From: Calonectria ilicicola | Lineage: Eukaryota > Ascomycota > Sordariomycetes > Hypocreales > Nectriaceae | DNA length: 64,000 bases | Assembly: GCA_020809705.1 (NCBI GenBank) | Contig: CP085829.1 | Location: 6,510,001 to 6,574,000, forward strand | Direction: 5' to 3' | Shown: positions 1 through 11,004 of the stretch, in pieces | Numbering within the stretch: the stretch's first letter is position 1 | How the letters are laid out: each line of letters starts with the position of its first letter | Translations under genes and position numbers: made by a program | The notes under the pieces: model-generated | The model's database searches: none | Told to the model about the DNA's origin: nothing | Seen by the model: the letters and a program-made list of their open reading frames with translations, nothing else

Positions 1-644
1 CTTCTCATTCAAGGATCTGCCAGCCGGCTCACTGGTCGTCGATATCGGAGGCGGAAACGGACAACAAGCGATCCGTCTCGCCTCGCGCTATGACCAGATA
101 TCGTGCGTGGTGCAAGATCATGCAAGCGTCGTCTCGGAAGCCGAGAAGCACATGACCCATCGTGAAGGTCTTTCCGGTCGCGTTTTTTGGGAAGCACACG
201 ATTTTTATACTCCGCAGCCCCGAAAAAATGCGGCCGTGTATTTGATGAGCCATATTTTGATGGATAACTCGGATGAGTACGTTCTACACTGCTTTGCATT
301 CTCTGCCATAAGCTAAGACAATTGGAAACAGAAAGTGCCGCCAAATGATTCAAGCAGTGTGCAAGGCGATGGGTCCCATGTCGAGCCTCTTGATTCACGA
401 CTTTGTAGACCCGCCGACTGTTGGGGATGACCGTCCTCGATTTCTTGACATGTTCAACTTACACATGATTGCTAGCTTGAACACGTGTAGTCGTACTGAA
501 TCTGATTGGCAGGCACTGATTGATGGGGTTGGTGAACCACTTGTCATCCGCAAGACGTGTTTTGGGAAGGACGGAGTGGCGGTAATTGAATTGGAACTAG
601 AGAAAGGAAGTGAGACTTTGTGTGCGTACAATGACCATGCATGA
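1..644 (+). CDS. O-methyltransferase, C-terminal part (5' truncated by window edge)
   Basis: SAM-dependent class I O-methyltransferase of the fungal secondary-metabolism type. The frame is open from base 2, and the first visible residues run into the SAM-binding glycine motif VVDIGGGNGQ, followed by the acidic-loop region VVQDHASVV, then AHDFY and LMSHILMDNSDEY. An intron at 281-335 (GTTCTA...AAAG, with ctaag near 311-317) joins DNSDEY to CRQMIQAVCKAM; removing it restores the usual 'D-DEYC..I...M.P.S.LLI.D' pattern. The last exon, 336-644, ends ...AYNDHA. The catalytic general base cannot be assigned with certainty because the N-terminal part lies outside the window. The substrate is unknown. 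The nearby P450, UbiA-type enzyme and tyrosinase suggest a tailoring role in a secondary-metabolite pathway, which is inference from position. Confidence 0.88.
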
Positions 645-1002
645 CGCAATGCACTTGTGTCTTATGTATGGTTTCTTATTCTGGGCTTGACATCTCCCAA
701 GTGCTTCGACCTCTTCGATTGAGACATGAGTAGTAATTCAAGCACACTTAATCTGGTCTTTATTGTGGCATTGTGGATTCACCATTATATATATGCCATA
801 TGATCATTCTCATACTTTATTTCTACGATTTTAATGTGCAGCCAATGCTTTTTCTTTCATTACTTTCCATGAACCTCAATTGAAAGTCGCAGAAATTTTC
901 ATGTGCAACATCAGAGTCTGAGCGAGTTACTGTTGTCATTTTTCTGACAAACCAGTTTTACTCTAAGGCCCTGCACATCCTGTTCTCTGCATTGCGGCCA
1001 AC
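645..1002. other. intergenic, P450 promoter region
   Basis: 358 bases between the O-methyltransferase stop and the P450 start. AT-rich, with no ORF or repeat that I can support. Confidence 0.6.
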
Positions 1003-2669
1003 ATGGCGACACACCTGACTTTCCTGGTACTCCTTGGGCTATTTTGCACCTCCGCCTTCATCAAAATTCGGCAGTATACAAAGCTACGCCATTTTAATGG
1101 CCCTGCGTGGTCTGGATGGACTCACTGGCCGCACATTAAGGCCTTTCTCAAAGATGATTGCTACAAGTGGTATGCTGATGTTAGCAAGCAGTATGGTGCG
1201 TGATATGCCACTAGAATCACAGTAGTAAGCTGACTTTTGTGTCATTCTTAGGACTCATTGCGAAAGTCGCCCCGGATCTACTGATTACGTCATCTCCTGA
1301 ATTGTGGATGCGTATATACAACAATTCCGCCTATACACGCTCTGACTGGTTCTATATACCGCTACGTGTTGAAAAGGACAGGGATACTCTATTTACAATG
1401 GCCGATAATGCGCAACATGATTTGAGAAAAAGACAGATGGTTTCAGGTGTAAGCCGCCGTTTTATTTACGCCGCTTGAGACTGAGATAACATTTCGCTAG
1501 TTTTCTGAGACAAAGAATACTCATATCGAAACTTGTATCGATAAATCTATCAATGACTTCCTCCATCTCATTCGATCTAAACACCTAAATTCGGCATCTG
1601 ACGCTATGCCGTTGGATTTTGCCAATAAGGTCCGGTACTTCGCACATGATATAATCAGCGCAATATTCTTGGGCAAGGAGTTTGGCATGATTCATTATGA
1701 TAGCGATGTCGGGAATATCATCAAGTCACACATAGAATGGACAATGGGGGAAAAACTATTAATTGCACTGGGTTTCGACATTTCTAAAGTACCATTGATT
1801 GGTCGACTTATTGGATCGCCATCCGAGGCCGATTCGGGATACATGAAACTAGTGGCTGCATGTTATAGTCACGCTGATGAGGACACTGCAAATTGCAGTA
1901 ACATGGTTGCTTCGTTTGCTAAACATAGCATTAGTCCAGACCAAGTTGCCGCTGAATCTATCGTCAGTATATCTACGGCAATCTTTGGCATTCCTACGGC
2001 GTTGAGTGTTCTGCTCTTTCAGATTATCTCAAACCCTCAAGTTTACCTCAAGTTACAGCAGGAAATTGATAACGAGATACATCGTGGAATAGCACTAAGT
2101 CCTGGTGAGGATATCATTACATACGCTCGAGCTAAGCAACTTCCATATCTCCAGTCGACAATTCGAGAAGCTCTGCGCTTTTTACCGCCGATCATGGGCA
2201 CTTTTCCGCGAAAGGTTCCACCTGGTGGAGATACAGTCATTGTCGATGGAAAACAGTTCTTTATTCCTGGCGGCATTTCAATTGGAAGATCAGTCTTTGC
2301 ATTGTATCGGAGTAAGGAAATTTACGGAGAGGATGTAGACCTTTTTCGGCCCGAAAGGTGACTGGAGGCGAGTCCCAAACGCCTCACCAAGATGATGCGC
2401 AACCATGACCTCCATTGGAGTCATGGTAGATTTCAATGCCCAAGCAAATCCATTTCTCACATGATCATCGTTAAGACCATTTTTGAGGTATTTTATAAAT
2501 TGTCTTACTTACAAGTCGATAATACTAATGTCGTCGAAATAATTAGCTACTTCGCAATTTTGAATTTTCGAGGTCTAACCAAGGCCGTCCTTGCAGTTTC
2601 CCCAATTATGTAGGAATGTTTGTAAATTCGGATGTGTGGGTACAGGCTACGGAGCGAACCTGTCATTGA
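1003..2669 (+). pseudogene. cytochrome P450 monooxygenase with in-frame TGA
   Basis: Membrane-anchored fungal P450 (N-terminal hydrophobic segment MATHLTFLVLLGLFCTSAFI). Exons: 1003-1195, 1252-1448, 1501-2487, 2547-2669; all junctions are in phase and the last intron carries TACTAAT. Visible landmarks are GFSE, the K-helix EALR, and the PERF-region FRPER. Directly after FRPER the codon is TGA (2359-2361), where relatives have Trp (FRPERW). The same frame then continues through LEASPKRLTK to the Cys region HGRFQC and a normal C-terminus (SDVWVQATERTCH), so this is a nonsense change TGG to TGA rather than the gene end. The heme loop reads WSHGRFQCPS instead of FxxGxxxCxG, and the I-helix reads FGIPTA instead of AGxDT, both degenerate. 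A decayed tailoring P450 is the best reading. A sequencing error would explain the stop but not the altered motifs. Confidence 0.82.
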
Positions 2670-2854
2670 GTATTTGAAGGGGTTAATGGAATAACGATGG
2701 AGATAGGAATGATTTGGTCACATTATGAGCTTATGTAGCGTTGCAAGAATAACACAAAGTTGAATTAAATGCTAGTGAAAGCATAGTTTTTCTGAAATAC
2801 AGTACCCCAACACCAATCCGCTAATGCTAATACCAATTACTGTTCCTCATTACA

Positions 2855-3851
2855 TCATGGCATCTCAACCGGCTTTCTCGTCTCTGCTAATTCTGCGGGG
2901 GCGTTGTCTTTCGGTACGCTTCCAAATACTTCCGAGGGTGCCTGAGGGATATCCTTATATTGTGATACCGTCTCGCTCGCGCTAAGACCAGGTGTTGGTG
3001 ATTGATCATCGGATTGTGGCACTAATTCCTTTCTGCTTCTTCTCCGCCGAAGTAATAGTGCTGCGACAACCGCCGCGAAACCGAGGACGCCAACGCCGAC
3101 ACCAATGCCAATTCCCGCTTTTGCGCCAGTGGAGAGCCCTGACGATCCCGTTGATCCAGTGTTTGTTGCAGATCCAGTCTCTACCGCCGTGGCCATTGTT
3201 GATTCGCCAGACGTTGATGATCCTGGGAAAAGCCAGCCATTATAGTGGACGCCCCATACCATGGAGGTTTCGTTCATAGTCGTTGAAGTTGTTACGCGCG
3301 ACATATCATTCGTATTAACATATACGTATTTGAGCACCTGTCCTTCTGTAACAGTCGAATAAAATTCGCCCGGTACGCCACGATCATACATTGCCGAGTA
3401 GGTATAGTCACTACTTCGTGTTAGCGATAACTGGCAGATGCACGCGGTTTATGCTTTTTGCTTACCTTGGACAGCAGGCAACAAGCGTACTTGCCGGTCC
3501 ACCGGTGCTTGGAGAGTATTCCGCCTGAGTCGCAGTGGTGTAGGCGGCAGGACACACAATGGGTCCAATGCTTATTTTTGTTACACTGAGATCAATGTTG
3601 TTGTAGACCTCATTGGCATTCCACCAGGATGTCAGCTGTGAAGGCTGGCAGCTCCAACTAGAATCCACAGTACGTCCATAGCCAGGATCCCATGCTGCTA
3701 TAGTGCCATTGACTACCTCCCAGAGATCATTGGCACATCCAGAATGTGATGGGTAGATTGTTGTCAAAGGCACCCAAACTGTCGTCGTGTCGCCGTTTAT
3801 GTTTGGGCGTGTCGCTAGTCCCGAAACCGTTGTCACTGCTGTTCCCGACAT
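2855..3851 (-). CDS. single-pass cell-surface protein with Ser/Thr-rich stalk
   Basis: Two exons, 3851-3466 and 3410-2855, joined by a 55-nt intron (gtaagc...gtag), giving about 313 residues. The N-terminal half is a Cys-containing ectodomain-like region (SGCANDLWEV, WSCQP, VCPAAYTT, CCPSDYTYSAM). A Thr/Ser/Gly-rich stretch follows, then one transmembrane segment (AGIGIGVGVGVLGFAAVVAALLL) broken by a basic stop-transfer cluster RRRRSRK, and a short acidic/Pro cytoplasmic tail. No classical signal peptide is visible at the predicted Met, which is common for this uncharacterised fungal group; the single TM could act as a reverse anchor. Architecture resembles fungal wall-sensor-like proteins, but I see no WSC domain, so no function is assigned. 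It is transcribed towards the P450 gene. Confidence 0.75.
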
Positions 3852-5712
3852 TTTTGCACGGCCGCCACCGCGGCGTTATCTGTTGTTGGCCGAGTTTTTA
3901 TCTGCACTGATGGGATGGTTTGTGCTGGGAAACCGCTTTCGAAGCTCAAAGATGGATGGATTTAAGATGCACACACGTACATGCAAAGAGCCAAACTGGA
4001 AAAAGATTCCCTGGCAAACAGCAAACGACCGACCTGGGTCCTTATAACCGAGCACTCTTGCACAGAGGCATCCGCAAATTTTGTCTTACGATGGGGCTGA
4101 GCTCCATGTGCAATGTTCACTGTTGGTTCCAACACATTTGGCCCCCACTTCGTGATCTGGAGCCAGCATGCACGTTGATCCCGCCGGCGTTTCATAGCAA
4201 GGATGGGCCTTCAGCTGCCATCACTTACGATGGAAGACTGATGATCCGCAAGGTCCTGGGCAAATTGCAGGCAACTGCAGCCAACGGGCATACGAAACAC
4301 ACAGCACCGCCAGGATGGGAGATGATTGGGAAATTAATCTTCCAGGCCGGTTGCATTGTTGGGGGGAATTCACATTTTACGAATTGACCAACCTGTTATG
4401 CTGCTGTGTGTGCCTTTCGCGCGTTTGGACCCCTGTGCTTGCAACATCGGCTAAATCTTAGCCCCAATCAAACACCACGCGGCGCTGGCATGGCTCGTGC
4501 CTTCGGAGCAATTCTTTAGCGTTGTCGTATCATCGCTCAGGCTTTGCTTCTCGCTCATCCGTTATCTGGTCTGGACCACTCCAGCTTAGGACTTTGCGCA
4601 AAGAAGCGGAAGTGTAACGGCCCAGAAGCGTGGACAAAGCCACACTCAATCAGCCTTACTGCCACTTAGCCTAACCCACCCCCTGCCCCCAATTTTGGTA
4701 TCCGCTTCTCCGATCTGAGGCTCTTGCTTTTCTTTTCTTTTCTTTCATCAAAAAAATGCAGTGAAAGGTGATGGGAGGGTGCTATGACTGCAAGTGCATC
4801 TAAGCTCCGCAATTGGTATTTCGGTCAAGCCCGGCTCTCATTTATGCGATCAGAGCCCGGGACCGACACTAACCCCGTTTCGCCTCCTTCAAAACATTTC
4901 CTAAAAATCGGCAACATCTATTGCATCCACTGAGTGGGAAGGTGTTGGGGCAGGAATGTATGACAGGAACCCGCACACCAAGCCCAAACCAGCTGTAGCG
5001 ACGGGATGTGGGAAGCGGTGTAAATAGGATGAACGTCTTCAAAGGAGGAAACAAAGAATGAAAAATCTTGTGCGGCAGAGAAGAGATTTTATTAATATGC
5101 GTGATATTGGAGGATGATGGAGCTAAGTAGGAAGGGATTGAGAGAATTCTTTTTAGTCGCTGCGCCTCAAGTGACTCCCGGCGCGTATCGATAGTGACTG
5201 ACAGATTGAATGGTTTCTGAAAAAGAATTCCTTAGATTCCGGAATTTATTAATTTCGCTGGGCTGCCTCGTTGTTGCGACGAGCGACACTTTTTCACCAA
5301 AACCGGGATTCTAGTCGGAGAATCAAGCCCCCGAGTAACCGGAATTTCATTAGGCTGAGGATTCGGTTCTCGAGCCCCGAACACATGAAGTTTAAAACGC
5401 GTACTAAAAGACTAGACTGATGGCTAGAAGATGGAATATTTTAGCTTTTGTGTATTATTTGAATGAAACAAAACCGCCCTGCAATACAATAAATCAATCG
5501 TTATAAATATCATAGAGGGTATTCAATCTAGTAGTTCAACAAGAAGAAAGCCAGGTGCTTCCAAAGAGACCGGGATCCGAGTTGCCGCTCCCCGCCACAT
5601 GATTTTCTTCCAGTCGTATTGGATGTCACAAAAGCGCCTTTCTGTCAAGATTTATAGAAAGACGAGCTCTTTTGGTATGACTTGCACCACAGTGACACAA
5701 TGTTGAGTACTA
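3852..5712. other. intergenic, no supported gene
   Basis: About 1.9 kb with only scattered short ORFs in several frames and no recognisable protein family or splice-linked exons. It contains a CT-rich stretch near 4730-4750. Presumably the promoter of the membrane protein on the minus strand plus spacer. Confidence 0.55.
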
Positions 5713-6072
5713 AAGGTGGGTCGCAAAAGTCTGTCAAAAAATGCGATTTTACATAAAAATACACCTCTAACACTCTTTAATAAAACTATTTAAAAAAAGA
5801 AGAAAAATAAAAATAAAATTAATAAATTTATAATAAATTTATAAAAAATAAAAAGATTTTAAAAAGAAATAAGTATTTAAATATTAAAATAATAAGATTT
5901 TATAAAGATTTATTATAAAATAAATAATATAATATAATAATATAAGTATTTATATTATAAAAAATAAAATTATTAAAAATTTTTATTAATATAGTAATTT
6001 CTTAGGAATTTTTAAAATTATTGAGTTTTGCTTTAAAATCTGGTCCTTTGACAGACTTTTGCGACCCACCTT
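5713..6072. mobile_element. short non-autonomous TIR element (MITE-like), TA target site
   Basis: A 360-bp block bounded by perfect 26-bp terminal inverted repeats, 5713-5738 (beginning AAGGTGGGTCGC) and 6047-6072 (ending GCGACCCACCTT). TA lies immediately outside each end (5711-5712 and 6073-6074), as expected for Tc1/mariner/pogo-type insertion. The interior (about 5755-6030) is almost pure A/T with no coding potential, consistent with RIP or a degenerate filler. No transposase is present, so it is non-autonomous. Family assignment is inferred from the TA duplication only. Confidence 0.85.
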
Positions 6073-7184
6073 TATATCTGGCCGAGACATCAGATTAAGA
6101 GAATTTATCCAGATGAAATGAAACTCCACACTTAGTGACGTTCAAGAAAGAGCCGCATGAGAAAGTTAGCCTTGGCTATTTTAACGGTGGATATCAGCAA
6201 GTATGACTAGGTTCAGAAGTAAAATCAAAAGATAATCTATGAGACTACATACTTATAAACAAGAAATAAGACATTTTGATCCTGCACAAAGATCTTCGAA
6301 AATGGAAGCCCCTTTTTTTGTCAACCATGAAGGGCCACGACGCATCACAATCAACTAGTTTGGGAAATATTTGGTTCCACCAAATTAGGAATAGGCCAAG
6401 AACATCTCGTAAATACATTTTCCAGTCACCATGTAGCAAAATCATATCATGCAATGGTAATTTTAACCATAGTTGATAAGGTGCTTTCATCATGACTAGT
6501 GGCAGATTCCTGTTACAGTCAAAGCGAATGTAGTTAGTGAGCGGCGATTTCTACTGTTTTGGTAGCAGCCAAGTATTATATGCAGTAAAGAGGCTGCAGC
6601 TGTAGTTCGTATCAAATGCAGCTAGTAGGAGCCATCTTCAGCCGCCCTGGCTTGGCATAATTTTATACGAGCTGCAATCGTTATCAACCGCAGCCGTTAT
6701 CAACTTCAGCGGAGATGGCCGTCTGTATCAATTTATGCCAGATTTAAAGCTTCATTCGGCTGAGAGGGTTGAGAATGGTCTTATCAGAAGACAAAAAATC
6801 ACGGCGTATTGCCGATGCGATGCGCATCCGAGAGTTTGATTCAACAGCCAATTTAAATAACCAGAGGATTAGACTGAATGGTTGATTCAAATAGCTAAGA
6901 CAAGGTTAGTCTATCAAATTAATCACGCAGAAGGTGCATACAGAGTCCCCCACTTCAAGTAAAACTAACAACTTTACAGTTCAAATCACGCCACTGACCC
7001 TTTTTTCTCAGCACACCATCATGCTCTGTTGGACCGCATATTGAACTCTGTACGGGAAATATCCTTGGCATGGACGCAAGTATTGAGCAATAATTCAAAA
7101 ATTCAAGTCTATAAAATCATCTCACTAACCCACGGCATTCTTGAATTATATTTCTGATCACTCATCTGCTCGCACTACTTCATC
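6073..7184. other. intergenic, promoter side of the UbiA-type gene
   Basis: 1.1 kb with small ORFs on both strands near 6245-6493 that look like nothing known. The stretch 6590-6720 is rich in GCAGC/GCTGC and CAGC-type words. No gene supported. Confidence 0.5.
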
Positions 7185-8220
7185 ATGAATTCCATCTGCA
7201 CATCTGAGACTCAGTCTCAAAGTTCAAGTTATATTGCTGCCAAGTTTGCAATGTCATATGTAGGTAGAATTGTCCCACTGTATGATATACTATTAGCTAA
7301 CTGCTTATTAGTTCTCTCTCGGTCTATCCAAACTTTATAGAACTATTTCTATTGCTTATTTGGTCACTGAGAGCAACATTAAAGGATATTGTGTTCCTGT
7401 CTCGTTGTTTACCATATTTGGTATTTTGTCAGGCACCTTTGCGTCAGGTTATTCTTCCTTCGATTGGCAACAGCTAGCCTCTGCCTTTATGCATATGCTA
7501 CTGTATACTTGGCTTACTCTTCTTTATTTTGATCTGGGCAACCAAAAGAAACCCGAATCTGTTGAAGAAGATAGAATTAACAAGCCCTGGCGGCCAATCC
7601 CCTCCGGAAAGCTTAAGAGGAAAGATGCAGAAAAATGGTATATTTGTGCTATTCTTATCTTATTATTTTCGAGTGGCTTCTGGTTGGGTGGACTTCCAGA
7701 ATTACTTGCTTTTATGGCTTCTACTTGGCTTTATGAGGATGCGGGAGCATCCAGCTCGCCATGGGGAAAGAATATTTGCAATGCTTTGGGCTTTATGTGT
7801 GGAAATCTCGGTGGGAGTCGAGTGGCCACGCAAGCATTGGGCTTATTGCTTCATAGGACTACCTTTGAATGGTCTACTTTGATTTGCTTAGTCATGTTCA
7901 CGACAATGCAGGTCCAGGACTTGAGAGACCAGCTAGGGGACAGTGCTCGGGGAAGATGCACGGTGCCGTTATTACTTGGCGACGGAGCAACACGTATACT
8001 GACGGCGTTGTTCGTGCTAATTTGGTCCGTTGTGTGCCCTCTTTATTGGGTACCACACCGTTTTACAATGGCATCCGGTTTGTCGTTGTTGGTTGGGAGC
8101 TTCCTGAGCGTTTGGGTATTGCGGTATCGGTCTATCAACGCTGATAGGGTCGCTTGGAATTTGTACGCAATGCTTTGGATACCTGTATTGTACTCTACAC
8201 CATTGCTCTCTCAATGGTAA
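7185..8220 (+). CDS. UbiA-superfamily membrane prenyltransferase / terpene cyclase-like protein
   Basis: Two exons, 7185-7259 and 7312-8220 (52-nt intron), giving 327 residues with about seven to eight hydrophobic segments. The first conserved loop reads NQKKPESVEEDRINKPWRP and the second QDLRDQLGDSARGRCTVPL, the two places where UbiA enzymes bind Mg-diphosphate. The second loop fits the family well (DxxDxxGD...GR.T.P). The first lacks the standard NDxxDxxxD and has N-Q-(x)n-E-x-x-E-D instead. This variant is known in a fungal subgroup that includes the membrane-bound bergamotene cyclase of fumagillin biosynthesis. The enzyme therefore either transfers or cyclises a prenyl diphosphate; the sequence alone does not decide. 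A tyrosinase follows 630 bp downstream on the same strand. Confidence 0.82.
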
Positions 8221-8852
8221 ATCACGGAACCAGAAATTGGCGATCTTATGAAGCCCTAATCTGCAGGGTTCACGCCCGAAATATTCCGTTGCAGACTAAA
8301 GGAACCACCTGGAAAGAGAGAGAACAAAGTACTGAGCTGATTGGGTCACTGTATAGCTACACATGCACCCAAAGATGCATTTCGGTTTCTGATGAAAAGG
8401 TTACAGTGCGTCATACGACTGCCTGGGAAATATTGTGTTTTTCCAGGTTCGGAAATATGAAGGCGGGCGTTCATCACGAGGTTCCAACCCCAGAAAGAAC
8501 CCTGAGTTTATTCCGTTTAGAGTAGTGAGCGATTTAAAAATAAGTTTGGTCGTATGTCACTGTCTTCCCCTGGTTCGATAACTTATGAATCAGAAAGAAT
8601 ATAAGTTTATCCAGAGCCTGGTCGGGAGGATAATTAAGACCAAGAACGGCTAAATTAACAGTATTCTAATCTAACCGTCGGACTATCTATGAATTTGAGA
8701 AGTTTCTATTACGTTGAGTAAGTAAATAGCTAATGGAGGTATTCTTCTTTAAAATATGTTGATCTTGCCGATGAGCATTCAAAGATTGGACGAAATCTGC
8801 AAGCTACCAGGATCAACCCTCTAAATTGAATATTCACTACGTCATTCTTACC
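8221..8852. other. intergenic between UbiA-type gene and tyrosinase
   Basis: 632 bases. An open frame overlaps the UbiA gene and runs to 8525, but it has no recognisable content. I take it as 3' UTR plus the tyrosinase promoter. Confidence 0.5.
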
Positions 8853-9992
8853 ATGTTTACAAACGCTCTCGCAGTTATGCTGCTCGCCGCAGCTACGTTG
8901 AGTACCCTGAGCTTTGCAGCTCCAACAAGCTCAATTACATGCACTGATAAAACTATGATTGTGAGAAAGGAATGGTTCGTTGACCAGCCAAGAACCTGAT
9001 GCAAATGTATATCTAATCATTGGCAAAATAGGTCGAGTCTCACTCTCACGGAGCGTCAAGAATATACAAATGCTGTGACATGTCTAATGAATTCCCCTTC
9101 TAAATTGGACAGTGCTGCATATCCAGGAGCCAAGAATCGATATGCAGATTTTATTGCTACCCACATCAATTATACTTTTACAATTCATCTGGATGCTATT
9201 TTCCTCCCCTGGCATCGGAACTTTGTACAGCTGTACGAAAACGCCCTGCGAGATGAATGCAAATATGAAGGATCACAACCATACTGGGATTGGTCAGCGT
9301 ATGTCAATGGAGACTTGCGAAATTCGACCTTGTTCGATGGCAGCGAGTACTCCCTGGGTAGCGATGGTATCTTCACAAACGAGACACTTTATATCACCTC
9401 CGATCAAACTTATCCTTCTGGAACCGGAGGCGGGTGTGTATTTGAGGGTCCTTTTTCGAATTATACTGCGCCTTTTCGAACCTTCCCGCAGTCTCTCATT
9501 CTGGATAACATCAATGGCAGCCTCCCTACTGATGCCTATGATTATTCCCCTCACTGCTTCTCCCGCAACTTGAATGACTACGCTTTGAGGCAAAACAACA
9601 ACAAGAGCAGCATTCAAAGACTTCTTTCAAAGGAAACTATTGGCGATTTTCAAAATGTCATGTCGGGCCCGATGGAGTCGACCGACTTTGGCCCACATGG
9701 CGGTGGACACTTTGCCATGGGAGGTAGTGGGAGTGATCTGTTCACGAGTCCCACTGATCCTGCATTTTTTCTGCATCATGCACAAGTGGATAACATGTGG
9801 TGGCAATGGCAATCCAAGAACCTAACCTATGGGCTTGTCGCATTGAATGGAACCAAAACATTACTCAATGTCCCTGCCTCGGAGCCTCTTACGCTTGATG
9901 ATTATCTGCAATGGGGTCCTCTCGCTGAAGAACATCAAGTTCGGGATCTAATGAGCATCTCTGCAGGCCCATTCTGTTATAGATACGAATGA
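8853..9992 (+). CDS. secreted tyrosinase-family copper enzyme
   Basis: Exons 8853-8974 and 9032-9992, with a 57-nt intron containing CTAATC; the junction rebuilds VRKEW-SSLTLTERQEY. 360 residues. A cleavable signal peptide is visible (MFTNALAVMLLAAATLSTLSFA/APTS). CuA ligands: His in ATHIN, His in IHLDAIFLPW and His in PWHRNF with the usual spacing, followed by PYWDW. CuB ligands: HGGGHFAMGG and, after SPTDPAFFLHH, the HHAQVDNMWW helix. Length and architecture match the short secreted fungal tyrosinase-like enzymes, which lack the C-terminal shielding domain of melanin tyrosinases. The expected reaction is o-hydroxylation or oxidation of a phenol. Its position beside an O-methyltransferase and a UbiA-type enzyme suggests a tailoring role on an aromatic or meroterpenoid product; that is inference. 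Confidence 0.93.
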
Positions 9993-11004
9993 TTGACTTT
10001 GGGCCTTGGAATAGTCCATTTCAGGTGATCTGTCTGTTGTCATTCAGATAGGATATACATCTAGTTTTTATTTAAGTAATTCATCTGATCTTTTAACTAA
10101 ATTTGGAATTTTATTTTGAAGACTCTACTTAATTCGTTTATAAGTGTGTTATTAAGGATTGTAGATCGCAATGCTTAGGGGGTATTAGTGATAGGTTTTT
10201 TCTAAGTCAAAGGGCACGGTATTGAGGACATTTGACTCTCTTAACTAAAGGGTTGCCCAAAAGGACTTTCCAACTAAAATATAACCAGTGTTCTTGGTTA
10301 GTCAAATCCGAACAAACTATGGTTTCTTTACATATAGCACGCATATGGCATTGGGAACCTCCATAGTTCCGGGCAGGCGGATAAATATTGGTCAAAGATC
10401 TTGAACTGATGACAAGAATCTCCACGGCTACGATGGTCAAGCGGTTAAAATTCTACTCCGTTAAAACTCCATGGGGAAAGTAGTCAGAAATGTGGCCTAG
10501 ACAAGGTTATGGTATATTCGATGGGGTCTTCGTATTGAGAATGCATCTATTTCTCAAAATGTCCAATGTTAGAGGACGGCACACCTGAGGCTCCACAATT
10601 GCGCCGAGCCCGACCGCAACTGACCTGCATCTTTAACTATGGTATTTTGACAAATAGTCATTTGCACTCACAACATAACAGGGATCGGATGCATCTCGGA
10701 TATAGCTTAATCTCCGTAGCCAGGGATGACCTTATTTTCTTTGGTTGTGGAGCCGTCGCGCATCATGCGGGGGAGGCGGAGTAATGAGATATTGGATATT
10801 CCGGTGGATTGTAATTAACAGTCGGATAAACTGAATACTGCGAGAGTAACACCGCCATCATATGAAGGTATGGTTCTAGATGATTGGACAATATAAATTA
10901 TATATCGACGTTCATTTGATAGCTTTTGGTAGTTCTAACCAATTTAGTTGCCTCGTTTCTTTGATTAAACCCTTGAAAAATAAAACTGGGTATATATTTT
11001 CGTC
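9993..11004. other. intergenic, lactonase promoter region
   Basis: 1 kb of AT-rich sequence between the tyrosinase stop and the lactonase start. Short ORFs only (10207-10440, 10566-10784) without recognisable content. Confidence 0.5.

Noticed and set aside
2349..2400. Intron starting at GGTGACT that would skip the P450 stop codon
   Set aside because: The sequence after the TGA is conserved P450 coding sequence in the same frame, so nothing is skipped.
3787..4387. Two overlapping plus-strand ORFs (86 and 155 codons) upstream of the membrane protein gene
   Set aside because: No family resemblance and they overlap the 5' exon of a better-supported minus-strand gene.
6245..6493. Opposed ORFs of 66 and 82 codons
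   Set aside because: Each is the shadow of the other; no motif, no splice-linked exons.
8154..8525. 123-codon plus-strand ORF after the UbiA-type gene
   Set aside because: Overlaps the end of the UbiA-type gene in another frame and shows no recognisable content.
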